From the NCBI GenBank assembly GCA_021737185.1, contig JAIPEL010000036.1, positions 1 to 35,922 on the forward strand: a DNA stretch of 35,922 bases, given 5' to 3'. Shown one piece after another: positions 21,731 through 29,684 of this stretch. This DNA comes from Desulfobacterales bacterium (GTDB taxonomy: Bacteria > Desulfobacterota > Desulfobacteria > Desulfobacterales > CAFBRK01). The stretch's first letter is position 1. Each line of letters begins with the position of its first letter. Under the pieces are notes generated by a model. That model ran no database searches. It was not told the origin of the DNA and saw nothing but the letters and a program-made list of their open reading frames with translations. A program made the translations under genes and the position numbers.

Positions 21731-24700
21731 TTACATGTTTCTTCTGTATTGACCGCCCACCTCGTAAAGGGCCTGGGTGATCTGTCCCAGGCTGCAGGTG
21801 CGCACCGTGTTCATCAGTTCGGCAAAGATGTTTTCGTTCGACAACACCACCTTTTGGAGCCGCTTCAGGGCGGCTGGCGCTTCTTTTTCATGGCGCTTTT
21901 CAAAGTCGGCCAGGCGGTCGAGCTGGGACTGTTTTTCTTCTTCCGTGGCCCGGGAAAGCTCCAGGGAAAACGGTTCCTCCACAAAGTCGTCGTCAGCCGC
22001 ATCCGGGTCCCGGAACGTGTTGACGCCGATGATCGGCAGGTCCCCGGTGTGCTTGCGCATTTCATAAACCATCGATTCTTCCTGGATCTTGCTCCGCTGG
22101 TAGCCGGTTTCCATGGCGCCCAGCACGCCGCCGCGCTCGGTGAGCCGGTCGAACTCGGAGAGCACCGCCTCTTCGACCAGGCCGGTGAGTTCTTCGACGA
22201 TGAAGCTTCCCTGCAGCGGGTTTTCATTTTTGGCCAGGCCCCACTCCCGGTTGATGATGAGCTGAATAGCCAGTGCCCGGCGGACCGACTCCTTGCTGGG
22301 GGTGGTGATCGCCTCGTCGAAGGCGTTGGTGTGCAGGCTGTTGCAGTTGTCGTAGATGGCGCAAAGACCCTGGAGGGTGGTTCGGATATCGTTGAACTGG
22401 ATGTCCTGGCTGTGGAGGCTGCGGCCCGAGGTTTGAATGTGGTACTTGAGCATCTGGGACCGCTCGCTTCCTTTGTACTTGTCGCGCATGGCAACGGCCC
22501 AGATCCGGCGGGCCACCCGGCCGATGACCGTATATTCCGGATCCATTCCGTTGGAGAAGAAAAACGACAGGTTCGGCCCGAACCGGTCGATGTCCATTCC
22601 CCGGGACAGGTAGTACTCGACGTAGGTAAAGCCGTTGGCCAGTGTGAAGGTGAGCTGGGAGATCGGGTTGGCGCCGGCTTCGGCGATGTGATAGCCCGAG
22701 ATCGAGACCGAGTAGAAGTTCCGCACGTTGTTTTCGGTGAAAAACTGCTGGATGTCTCCCATCATCTTGAGGGCGAAATCGATGGAAAAGATGCACGTGT
22801 TCTGCCCCTGGTCTTCTTTCAGGATGTCTGCCTGCACCGTGCCCCGCGCGTTGGCAAGCACTTCGTCCCGGATTCGGGCCAGGGTCTTTGGGTCCGGATC
22901 CTTGCCGTTTTCTTCCCGGTATTTTTCCACCTGCTGATCGATGGCAGTGTTGAGAAACATTGCCAGGATAATCGGCGCGGGCCCGTTGATGGTCATCGAC
23001 ACCGAAGTGCTGGGGGCGCACAGCTCAAATCCGCCATACAGGACCTTGACGTCGTCGAGGGTGCAAACGCTCACGCCGGAGGTGCCGACCTTGCCGTAGA
23101 TGTCCGGCCGAAGGTCCGGGTCCCACCCGTACAAGGTGACCGAATCGAAGGCCGTGGATAGGCGCTTGGCCGGATAATCCGAAGACAGGAGTTTGAACCG
23201 GCGGTTGGTTCTGGCCGGGTCGCCCTCGCCGGCGAACATTCGCGTCGGCTCTTCGTCCATCCGCTTCAGGGGAAAGACGCCGGCGGTGAAGGGAAACCGT
23301 CCCGGCACGTTCTCGCGGCGCATCCACCGGTACAGCTCGCCGGGGTCTGAAAACCGGGGCAGGACGATTTTCGGTATCCGCTTGCGCGAAAGGCTTTCAA
23401 CGAACAAGGGCACCCGGATTTCACGGTCTCTCACGTTGTAGACCAGTTCGTCGGCCGAATACTTCTCCTTGATTCGTTCCCACTCTTTGAGCAGACGGCC
23501 GGTTTCCGGCGCCACGGCCGCCTCGGCTTTTTCGATTTCTTCCTTGAGACGGCCGACCAGCTCTTCGGTGCTGCCTTCCAGACGGTCTCCGGAGATCGCT
23601 TTGGCGGTTTCCTTCAGGTGCCATGCGCGCCGGACCGCTTCGGCCTGCTCTTCGGTTTCCCGGTGATAAGCGCGGACGGTTTCCGAGATCTCGGAAAGAT
23701 ACCGTGTCCGCTCCGGAGGAATGATGATCGTTTTGGAGGTGGAAACCCGGGTCTCGGGCCGGGGGAGGTTCGACTCGAAGCGGATGCCCGTTTTTTCCGC
23801 CACGGTGTCGAGCATGGCTTGATACAGGGCCGTCACCCCGTCGTCGTTGAACTTCGAGGCGATGGTTCCAAAGACCGGCATCTCTTCTGCGGGCTTGTCG
23901 AAGGCGTTTCGGTTGCGCTGGACCTGCTTTCTCACGTCCCGTACGGCGTCTTCTCCGCCGCGCTTTTCGAATTTGTTGACCACGATCAGGTCTGCAAAAT
24001 CGAGCATGTCGATTTTTTCGAGCTGGGAGGCGGCCCCGAACTCGCTGGTCATTACGTACATGGAGACGTCCACGAAATCGACGATGCTCGAATCCCCCTG
24101 GCCGATGCCGGCGGTTTCGGCGATCACCAGGTCAAAGCCCGCCGCCCTGGCCACGTGAAGGGCCTCGGAAAGGACCATGGGAAGCTCCGTGCGGGATTTG
24201 CGGGTGGCCAGGGAGCGCATGTAGACCCGAGGGCTTCCGATGGCATTCATCCGGATCCGGTCGCCCAGAAGCGCTCCGCCGGTTTTGCGGCGGGAAGGAT
24301 CTGTGCTGATAATGGCCACGCGGATATCTTTGAGGTCGTGAAGCAGGCGAAGGATCAACTCGTCTGTCAGGGAGGATTTTCCGGAGCCGCCGGTGCCCGT
24401 GATGCCGATCACCGGGGTCTTCCGCTTTCCGATCTTTTCGTCCAGTTCGCTTCGCAGCTTCGCCAGGTTGCCGTTTTCCTTTGCCTTGGCATGTTCCACC
24501 GCAGAGATCAGCCGGGCGATCAGCGGCTTGTTCTCCGCGGAAAGCCCGGAGAGGTCGAAGTCAAAGGAGGAAAACGTCGGAAAATCCATCTCCGCCATCA
24601 TGTGGTTGATGATCCCCTGCAGCCCCCACCGGGCCCCGTCTTCCGGGGAGTAGATCTTGGCGACCCCATAGGCTTCCAGGTCTTTGATCTCGTCGGGGAC

Positions 24701-25018
24701 GATGACCCCGCCTCCTCCGCCGAACACCTTGACATGAGGCACGCCGCGGTCTTTGAGCAGGTCCACCAGGTATTTGAAAAATTCGACGTGGCCGCCCTGA
24801 TAGCTGGAGACGGCCACCCCGTTTGCGTCTTCTTCGACCGCTGCGTCCACGATTTCCTGGACTGACCGGTTGTGGCCCAGGTGGATCACTTCCGCGCCGG
24901 TGTCCTGCAAAATCCGCCGCATGATGTTGATGGCGGCATCGTGGCCGTCGAACAGGGAGGTTGCGGTGACCACACGGATCGTATGGGTGGGCTTGTACTT
25001 TTCCGAATCAGCCTTCAT
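21731..25018 (-). CDS. icmF: fused isobutyryl-CoA mutase (IcmF)
   Basis: A 1095-residue B12 enzyme interconverting isobutyryl-CoA and butyryl-CoA. The N-terminal cobalamin domain carries DGHDAAINIM with ligand His26; a MeaB-like GTPase chaperone follows, with P-loop GTGGSGKS at 208-215, then the mutase barrel from about 540. This order is specific to IcmF. Phe595 (RMFAGEG) and Gln739 (DQGQNTCIF) match Cupriavidus IcmF Phe598 and Gln742 with a constant offset of three; methylmalonyl-CoA mutases have Tyr and Arg there. The related pivalyl-CoA/isovaleryl-CoA activity remains possible. The ATG at 25018 follows GGAGG and overlaps the upstream tetR stop by four bases (ATGA), so regulator and mutase are translationally coupled. 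Confidence 0.95.
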   Translation of the reverse strand: MKADSEKYKPTHTIRVVTATSLFDGHDAAINIMRRILQDTGAEVIHLGHNRSVQEIVDAAVEEDANGVAVSSYQGGHVEFFKYLVDLLKDRGVPHVKVFGGGGGVIVPDEIKDLEAYGVAKIYSPEDGARWGLQGIINHMMAEMDFPTFSSFDFDLSGLSAENKPLIARLISAVEHAKAKENGNLAKLRSELDEKIGKRKTPVIGITGTGGSGKSSLTDELILRLLHDLKDIRVAIISTDPSRRKTGGALLGDRIRMNAIGSPRVYMRSLATRKSRTELPMVLSEALHVARAAGFDLVIAETAGIGQGDSSIVDFVDVSMYVMTSEFGAASQLEKIDMLDFADLIVVNKFEKRGGEDAVRDVRKQVQRNRNAFDKPAEEMPVFGTIASKFNDDGVTALYQAMLDTVAEKTGIRFESNLPRPETRVSTSKTIIIPPERTRYLSEISETVRAYHRETEEQAEAVRRAWHLKETAKAISGDRLEGSTEELVGRLKEEIEKAEAAVAPETGRLLKEWERIKEKYSADELVYNVRDREIRVPLFVESLSRKRIPKIVLPRFSDPGELYRWMRRENVPGRFPFTAGVFPLKRMDEEPTRMFAGEGDPARTNRRFKLLSSDYPAKRLSTAFDSVTLYGWDPDLRPDIYGKVGTSGVSVCTLDDVKVLYGGFELCAPSTSVSMTINGPAPIILAMFLNTAIDQQVEKYREENGKDPDPKTLARIRDEVLANARGTVQADILKEDQGQNTCIFSIDFALKMMGDIQQFFTENNVRNFYSVSISGYHIAEAGANPISQLTFTLANGFTYVEYYLSRGMDIDRFGPNLSFFFSNGMDPEYTVIGRVARRIWAVAMRDKYKGSERSQMLKYHIQTSGRSLHSQDIQFNDIRTTLQGLCAIYDNCNSLHTNAFDEAITTPSKESVRRALAIQLIINREWGLAKNENPLQGSFIVEELTGLVEEAVLSEFDRLTERGGVLGAMETGYQRSKIQEESMVYEMRKHTGDLPIIGVNTFRDPDAADDDFVEEPFSLELSRATEEEKQSQLDRLADFEKRHEKEAPAALKRLQKVVLSNENIFAELMNTVRTCSLGQITQALYEVGGQYRRNM

Positions 25019-25677
25019 TCGCCCTCCTTTTCCCGGAAAGTGCCGCCGGCAATTCCGAGAATAAAATCGGTTTGGATGCGGATATAGTCTTCGATGCTGT
25101 AGTGCCGGGCCAGAAACCACCGCCGGAAGGTCCACATGTGGCCGAGCACGGAAATGTTGTGCGCCATCAGCTCCATGGTTCGATCATCGAGGCCGGGCAT
25201 GTCTCCGTAGGTGATCAACCTTGCCAGGACCTCCACGAATAAACCGGTAATCCGAACCTCGTTTTCCAGGACTCGCTTCTGCCACTGGACCGGAAGAGAC
25301 TGGGTCTCCTGGTAGATCAGCAGGATGTGGTCGTTCATTCTGTGGCAGACCAGGAAGTATTCCCGAATGGCTTCGGCCAAGGCCTCGCGCCCGCCCGAAG
25401 CCCTTGCCAAGGCTTCGGCCACTCCCCGCTCGACCTCGGCATGAATCGCGTCGCAGACCAGGTAGAGGATGTCCTCCTTTGAGGTCACGTATTCGTACAT
25501 GGAGCCGATGGAGAGCCCGGCGGCCCGGGCGATTTGACGGGTGGTGGTCTTGTGAAATCCGTTGGCGATGAACAGTCCGACCGCAGCGTCGACAATCTGG
25601 CGGCGTCGACGTTCGACCAGGTCCGGGTTCTTGATCTGGGTGGGAACGTCCTTGGTTCTTGCAGTCTGCATGGCCAT
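25015..25677 (-). CDS. TetR-family regulator coupled to icmF
   Basis: A 220-residue repressor-type protein. The N-terminal helix-turn-helix is in RRRRQIVDAAVGLFIANGFHKTTTRQIARAAGLSIGSMYEYVTSKEDILY; the rest is a helical ligand-binding domain with TetR_C-like features. The start at 25677 (or 25671) is preceded by GGAG about 11 bases upstream; a longer frame to 25773 begins without a ribosome site. The gene overlaps icmF (ATGA), so it probably controls its own operon in response to an acyl-CoA or acid. It is divergent from a second TetR gene. Confidence 0.9.
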   Translation of the reverse strand: MAMQTARTKDVPTQIKNPDLVERRRRQIVDAAVGLFIANGFHKTTTRQIARAAGLSIGSMYEYVTSKEDILYLVCDAIHAEVERGVAEALARASGGREALAEAIREYFLVCHRMNDHILLIYQETQSLPVQWQKRVLENEVRITGLFVEVLARLITYGDMPGLDDRTMELMAHNISVLGHMWTFRRWFLARHYSIEDYIRIQTDFILGIAGGTFREKEGE

Positions 25678-25785
25678 GGCGGGATGATCTCCATTTACGC
25701 GGCAGCCGGCCGATTCAGCCGGTGTCTGACGGGCGAGCCCAAAGGAGAAAGCCACCCTCTTCTTTCCGAACAAGCGCTCGGTCGC

Positions 25786-25814
25786 AAATTATCATGGGCC
25801 AAAACCACTGTCAA
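25786..25814 (-). promoter_or_regulatory. sigma-70 promoter of tetR-icmF
   Basis: On the minus strand TTGACA (25814-25809) is followed after 17 nt by TAATTT (25791-25786); an overlapping GATAAT at 25793-25788 gives a 15-nt spacer. The start would be near 25779, about 100 bp from the tetR start codon. Confidence 0.55.
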
Positions 25815-26008
25815 GCATGAAGAGAAAAAGCGGTCCATATATAGTCTATATTATTGGAAACAAACTAAAAATGAAATAATCCTCTGGAGGGGAGTTCCTG
25901 TCGCCGGCGCAAGAGGTCTTGGCCAGGCGGCGGCATGAGAAACCGAGCGATCGCTCGGAAATGAAGATCCGACAGCGCTTTGCCCACGTTCGTGTTCCGC
26001 CTTTTTCC

Positions 26009-26037
26009 TTGACAGCGCCTCGAGGGCCGTTTACAGA
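26009..26037 (+). promoter_or_regulatory. sigma-70 promoter of the plus-strand TetR gene
   Basis: TTGACA (26009-26014), a 17-nt spacer and TACAGA (26032-26037). The -10 box matches at four of six positions. The predicted start falls at the edge of the palindrome at 26049-26068, so a bound repressor would block it. Confidence 0.5.
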
Positions 26038-26048
26038 TAAGATCAAAA

Positions 26049-26068
26049 TTTACCGGTCGGTCGGTAAA
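26049..26068. promoter_or_regulatory. TetR-type operator palindrome
   Basis: TTTACCG (26049-26055) and CGGTAAA (26062-26068) flank GTCGGT. The ACCGGTCGGTCGGT core resembles operators of TetR-family fatty-acid regulators. The location just after a promoter suggests autoregulation of the downstream TetR gene. Confidence 0.6.
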
Positions 26069-26212
26069 AAACAGCGCCGATCGCGAAATGAATCTCCTTG
26101 CAGCCCCGCCAAAGCGGGATTTCCGCTTCGCTCCAACAAGCAACAGGAAATCATCAAGTTGATCACTGATTCTTTTCCTCCGGCGGTCCGTGTTGCCCTG
26201 CCGGCTGGGACG

Positions 26213-26845
26213 ATGGCCTTTTTCATGACGCAGAGCCCCGACAAACCCAGTACCAAGGATGCCATCATCGCCACGGCCGTGGACCTGTTCCACCGCAAAG
26301 GGTATTACGCCGCCAGCATGAGCGACATCGCCCGGGGCAGCGGCATCCACAAGGCCGGCATCTATTATTATTTCTCCGGCAAGGAAGCCCTGCTCTATGG
26401 GATCATGAAGCGGACCATGGACGATCTGCTGGCGCATCTAAAGAACAGCCTGGCGGATGCCAAAGGGGTGGAGGCGTCCATGCGGGCGGCCGTGCGGGGC
26501 CACGTGGAATTTCACCTCAGGCGCCAGAAGCAAAACTTCATCGCCAACAGCGAACTTCGAGGGTTGAGCCCGGCGCATTACAAGGCTGTTGTGAAGCAGC
26601 GGGATGACTACGAGCGGATATTTCAATCCCTGATCCGCAGCGGCGTGGACGAGGGGGTTTTTGCCGCCGGGGATATCAAGATCCTGTCCTATGCCATTTT
26701 GACCCTTTGCACTGCCGGTGCCTTTTGGTTCAAGTCATCGGGCCGGCTCTCGGTGGAGCACATCGCCGCCATCTATGAAGACTTCGTCCTCAAGGGACTC
26801 AAAGACGGCACCCTGAAAGCGATCCAGCGACCCAATGAAGCCTGA
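26213..26845 (+). CDS. TetR-family regulator upstream of enoyl-CoA hydratase
   Basis: About 210 residues. The helix-turn-helix is in KDAIIATAVDLFHRKGYYAASMSDIARGSGIHKAGIYYYFSGKEALLYGIM, near the N-terminus; the C-terminal ligand domain resembles those of FadR/PsrA-like TetR proteins. The start is either ATG 26213 or ATG 26225; neither has a strong ribosome site. An open frame extends back to 25919, but it would translate the promoter and operator, so it was rejected. It leads the plus-strand cluster of enoyl-CoA hydratase and lyase-like genes, which it probably regulates with itself. Confidence 0.85.
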   Translation: MAFFMTQSPDKPSTKDAIIATAVDLFHRKGYYAASMSDIARGSGIHKAGIYYYFSGKEALLYGIMKRTMDDLLAHLKNSLADAKGVEASMRAAVRGHVEFHLRRQKQNFIANSELRGLSPAHYKAVVKQRDDYERIFQSLIRSGVDEGVFAAGDIKILSYAILTLCTAGAFWFKSSGRLSVEHIAAIYEDFVLKGLKDGTLKAIQRPNEA

Positions 26846-26882
26846 AGCTGTGAGTGCTTGGCGGCGAACAAGAAACGGCAAA

Positions 26883-26951
26883 CCACAAAACCAGCATCCA
26901 GGATCGAGCATCCAGGATCCAAAATATCCAGCATTCAGCATTCAGAATTCA
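26883..26951. repeat. heptamer array upstream of the enoyl-CoA hydratase gene
   Basis: Units such as AGCATCC, AGGATCG, AGCATTC and AGAATTC repeat with a 7-bp period, broken once by a 9-bp unit. The array ends a few bases before the ribosome binding site of the hydratase gene. Confidence 0.6.
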
Positions 26952-26967
26952 GAAAGGGAGGTGGAAA

Positions 26968-27750
26968 ATGGCAGAGGACATCTTGCTCAAAGAAGTGGAT
27001 GGAAAGATTGCGGTATTGACCCTAAACCGGCCCGAGGTGATGAACTGCTTCAACTTTGCGATGCTTCACGCCCTTTCCGACGCTTTGGACGAGATCGAGC
27101 AGGATCCGCAGGTTCGGGTGGCGATCATTACCGGCGCGGGCGAAAAGGCCTTTGCCGCCGGTGCGGACCTAAAGGAACGGCGGACTTACAGCCCCGAACA
27201 GGTCAAGGAGTTCATCACCACGATCCGCAACCTGTTCACGCGGATCGAGTACCTGAAAAAGCCGGTGATCGCGGCCGTCAACGGACTGGCTCTCGGCGGG
27301 GGAACGGAAATGGCCCTGGCCTGCGACATTCGGATCGCCGCAGAGACCGCCTTCATGGGCCAGACCGAAACCCGGCTGGCGATCATCCCGGGAGCCGGGG
27401 GCACGCAGCGGCTGCCGAGGCTGGTGGGAAAGGGCCTGGCCAAGGAGCTCATCTTCACGGGCCGAAGAATCGACTCTCAAGAGGCCCTGCGAATCGGGCT
27501 GGTCAACAAGGTCGTGGCAGGGGACAAATTGCTCGACGAGGCAAAAGCCATGGCTACCATGATCTGTGAAGCCGGGCCGATCGCCCTGGAGCAGGCCAAG
27601 TACGCCATCAACTACGGAATGGAAACCGATCTTCACACCGGGCTGGCCATCGAGTCCAACGCCTACTGGATCTGCATTCCCACCGAGGACCGCCTGGAAG
27701 GGCTGGCTGCCTTCCAGGAGAAGAGAAAACCGGTCTATAAGGGAAGATGA
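26968..27750 (+). CDS. enoyl-CoA hydratase (crotonase family)
   Basis: A 260-residue hydratase adding water to 2-enoyl-CoA. Both catalytic glutamates are present, Glu114 in LGGGTEMALACDI and Glu134 in GQTETRLAIIPGAGGTQRLP, with the 20-residue spacing of rat Glu144/Glu164. The oxyanion-hole segment AFAAGADLKE is intact. The ATG at 26968 follows GGGAGG; an in-frame extension to 26854 would translate the heptamer array. It supplies the one beta-oxidation step missing from the minus-strand cluster. Confidence 0.94.
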   Translation: MAEDILLKEVDGKIAVLTLNRPEVMNCFNFAMLHALSDALDEIEQDPQVRVAIITGAGEKAFAAGADLKERRTYSPEQVKEFITTIRNLFTRIEYLKKPVIAAVNGLALGGGTEMALACDIRIAAETAFMGQTETRLAIIPGAGGTQRLPRLVGKGLAKELIFTGRRIDSQEALRIGLVNKVVAGDKLLDEAKAMATMICEAGPIALEQAKYAINYGMETDLHTGLAIESNAYWICIPTEDRLEGLAAFQEKRKPVYKGR

Positions 27751-27752
27751 TT

Positions 27753-27850
27753 GGTGCATTGGTTAAATGGTTGAATGGTCAAATGGTTGAATGGGTGATT
27801 GGTCGAAGGGTTTTTCCCAATCGACGAATCAACCAATCAACCAATTAACC
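27753..27850. repeat. mirrored octamer array between hydratase and lyase-like genes
   Basis: Forward units such as ATTGGTTA, AATGGTTG and AATGGTCA (about 27753-27808) face AATCAACC and AATTAACC units (about 27820-27850). The centre, GGGTTTTTCCC, is itself a short inverted repeat. This is the longest octamer array in the window. Confidence 0.75.
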
Positions 27851-27880
27851 TGATCGGAAGATCACCACGAGGAGAGAAAA

Positions 27881-29032
27881 ATGACGGAATACGATTACTG
27901 GAAGATTTTTCCGCGGATGCCCCGGAAGGTCACCATCGGCGACATCACGGTTCGAGACGGGTTTCAGCACCTGGAGAAGTTCATTTCCACCGAAGCGAAA
28001 ATCTTTTATGCAGAGGAGATGATTCTCGCCGGATGCCGGAACCTCGAGATCACCAACCTGGGAAGCCCCTACCTGATGCCCCAGTTTTCCGACGCCGAAG
28101 AAGTTCTCGGTTACTTCAGAAGCGACCGTTTCAGGAAAAACTGCAGCCGGAAAGGGATCGATCCGGAAGAGATCTGCCTCACGGCGGTGACGATCCGGGA
28201 AAAGGCGGTCGACCGGGCCATCGATCTGAAAAGAAAGGGAATCGGTCCGGACCGGTGCCTGATGATGGTCTCCACCGAAGAAGAGCATCATTTCGCCAAT
28301 TCCGGCACGACCCTTCCGGAATACTGGAAAGAAGCCGAGCGGTGCATCCAAAAATGCGCCGACGCGGGTATCAAGATGTGCGGCACGGTCAGCACCATTT
28401 GGGGAAGCCCCATTGCCGGTGCGACAGAGCTCAAGGATGCGGTGGAGTTCACCAAAAGGTGGCTGCAGATCGGGGCCTCGGACATCGAACACGCCGACCA
28501 TGACGGCAGCGCCTCGGCGCCCGACGTCTATCGTTATTTTTCCATGATCCTGGACGAAATCCCGGACACCTCGCTGCACATTGCCCATTTTCATGAAACC
28601 AAGCGCGTTGCAGCCGCCTCGGCTCTGGCCGCGCTGCAGGCCGGCATCACCCATTACGAAGCCACCCTGGGCGGCATGGGCGGACAGCCCGCCAACTTCC
28701 TGGACGACCGGCCGGTGCGGGGAACCGGAGAATACTATTACGAAGACCCGCGCTACGTCGGGCTCACCTGCCTGGAGGACATGCTGGTACAGATCGACGA
28801 AATGGGCATCGAGCACGGCTATAACGTGGACAGGGTGCTGTGGCTCGGAAAACAGATGGAGAGAACCGCGGGGCATCGGCTTCGGTCAGAGGCGGTGATC
28901 AACGGCCGGACCCTGAAAGAGGGACACATGAAGTTCGCCCGTCCGGGACTCAAGAAAGTGAAACAGAAACTGGGTGAAGCCGAAGGACAGAAACTGCCTT
29001 CCGAATGGGCGGAAAAAGCCGTTTTGCCGTAA
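27881..29032 (+). CDS. HMG-CoA-lyase-like TIM-barrel protein with altered active site
   Basis: A 383-residue member of the HMGL-like (DRE-TIM metallolyase) superfamily. The N-terminal ITVRDGFQH provides the Arg-Asp pair and metal ligand, and His236/His238 in HFHE the HxH metal site. In HMG-CoA lyase a catalytic Cys follows GGLGG; here GGMGGQP has Gln269 instead. That makes canonical HMG-CoA lyase activity doubtful, and a Claisen-type lyase or synthase with another substrate is equally possible. GAGGAGAG precedes the ATG. It follows the enoyl-CoA hydratase gene and an octamer array in the same direction. Confidence 0.82.
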   Translation: MTEYDYWKIFPRMPRKVTIGDITVRDGFQHLEKFISTEAKIFYAEEMILAGCRNLEITNLGSPYLMPQFSDAEEVLGYFRSDRFRKNCSRKGIDPEEICLTAVTIREKAVDRAIDLKRKGIGPDRCLMMVSTEEEHHFANSGTTLPEYWKEAERCIQKCADAGIKMCGTVSTIWGSPIAGATELKDAVEFTKRWLQIGASDIEHADHDGSASAPDVYRYFSMILDEIPDTSLHIAHFHETKRVAAASALAALQAGITHYEATLGGMGGQPANFLDDRPVRGTGEYYYEDPRYVGLTCLEDMLVQIDEMGIEHGYNVDRVLWLGKQMERTAGHRLRSEAVINGRTLKEGHMKFARPGLKKVKQKLGEAEGQKLPSEWAEKAVLP

Positions 29033-29089
29033 CGCTTTAGATCGGCCGATTTGACTGATGCCTGTTTGTATTGATTTTTTTGGATTATA

Positions 29090-29130
29090 GCGGCGAAGCC
29101 GCGTTTTATAAAAGCGCGAAGCGATTTTAT
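29090..29130 (+). repeat. double-hairpin element, copy 3, before the phosphatase gene
   Basis: GCGGC-GAA-GCCGC (29090-29102) is followed by ATAAAAGCG (29108-29116) and CGATTTTAT (29122-29130), which pair with one mismatch. The second hairpin ends three bases before the ATG at 29134, so it would cover the place of a ribosome binding site. Confidence 0.55.
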
Positions 29131-29133
29131 TTC

Positions 29134-29595
29134 ATGCACATCCTGTTTGTCTGCACCGCAAACGTCAGCAGAAGTTTCCTGGCCGAGCAGCTCTTTCGCC
29201 ACGAAGCGAAGAAAGCCGGCATTGCCGGAGTGGACGCCGCCTCCGCCGGGGTGGCCGACCTGTCGGGAAGCCCCCCGGACCCGAAAATGGTAGAACACCT
29301 GTTCAAACAGGAAATCGGCTTCGATCGGCATGCGGCCCGGCCGGTCGATTCCGCGTTGGTTCGGTGGGCGGATCGAATTTTCGTGATGGAAGAATTGCAG
29401 GCGGAAATTCTCCGCCGACAGTACCCCCAGAGCGTCGAAAAAATTGCATTGCTCGGCGGCTGCATTACTCCCGGCGATCCTCCGGTCGATATCGCCGATC
29501 CCTTCGGGCAGAGCTCCTTTCATTACCGCACCGCCATTTCCCAAATCACCCTGGCCGTGAAGAACCTCGCCGCAACGATCGCCGCAGAACAGTAA
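29134..29595 (+). CDS. low-molecular-weight phosphotyrosine phosphatase-like protein
   Basis: A 153-residue cytoplasmic protein. The N-terminal loop CTANVSRS (Cys7 to Arg13) is the CX5R phosphate-binding motif, and ADPFGQSSFHYR near the C-terminus supplies the Asp general acid seen as DP in this family. Arsenate reductases of the ArsC (thioredoxin) type share the fold; the lack of clear redox cysteines favours a phosphatase. No good Shine-Dalgarno sequence is seen; a hairpin lies directly before the ATG. Confidence 0.85.
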   Translation: MHILFVCTANVSRSFLAEQLFRHEAKKAGIAGVDAASAGVADLSGSPPDPKMVEHLFKQEIGFDRHAARPVDSALVRWADRIFVMEELQAEILRRQYPQSVEKIALLGGCITPGDPPVDIADPFGQSSFHYRTAISQITLAVKNLAATIAAEQ

Positions 29596-29684
29596 TGGCG
29601 CTTTTCGCCGCTGGGATTTTTCCCTGGCTTCCCCGGCCTCTTTATGGTTCGATTCTTTTTGGACTTGTCGAAAAGGAGGCTTTG

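Larger units (their letters stand above)
25678..26212. other. divergent control region between two TetR genes
   Basis: No gene is seen in these 535 bp. The region holds a minus-strand promoter (25786-25814), a plus-strand promoter (26009-26037), an adjacent operator-like palindrome (26049-26068), and a 13-bp AT palindrome ATATAGTCTATAT (25839-25851) upstream of the minus-strand -35 box. Confidence 0.6.

Noticed and set aside
21641-24865. Two long plus-strand frames antisense to icmF
   Set aside because: IcmF has all three domains and diagnostic residues; the antisense products resemble nothing.
21731-25018. Methylmalonyl-CoA mutase
   Set aside because: The three-domain fusion and Phe595/Gln739 in place of Tyr/Arg indicate isobutyryl-CoA mutase.
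25919-26212. N-terminal extension of the plus-strand TetR gene
   Set aside because: It would translate the promoter and operator; TetR proteins start close to the HTH, matching 26213 or 26225.
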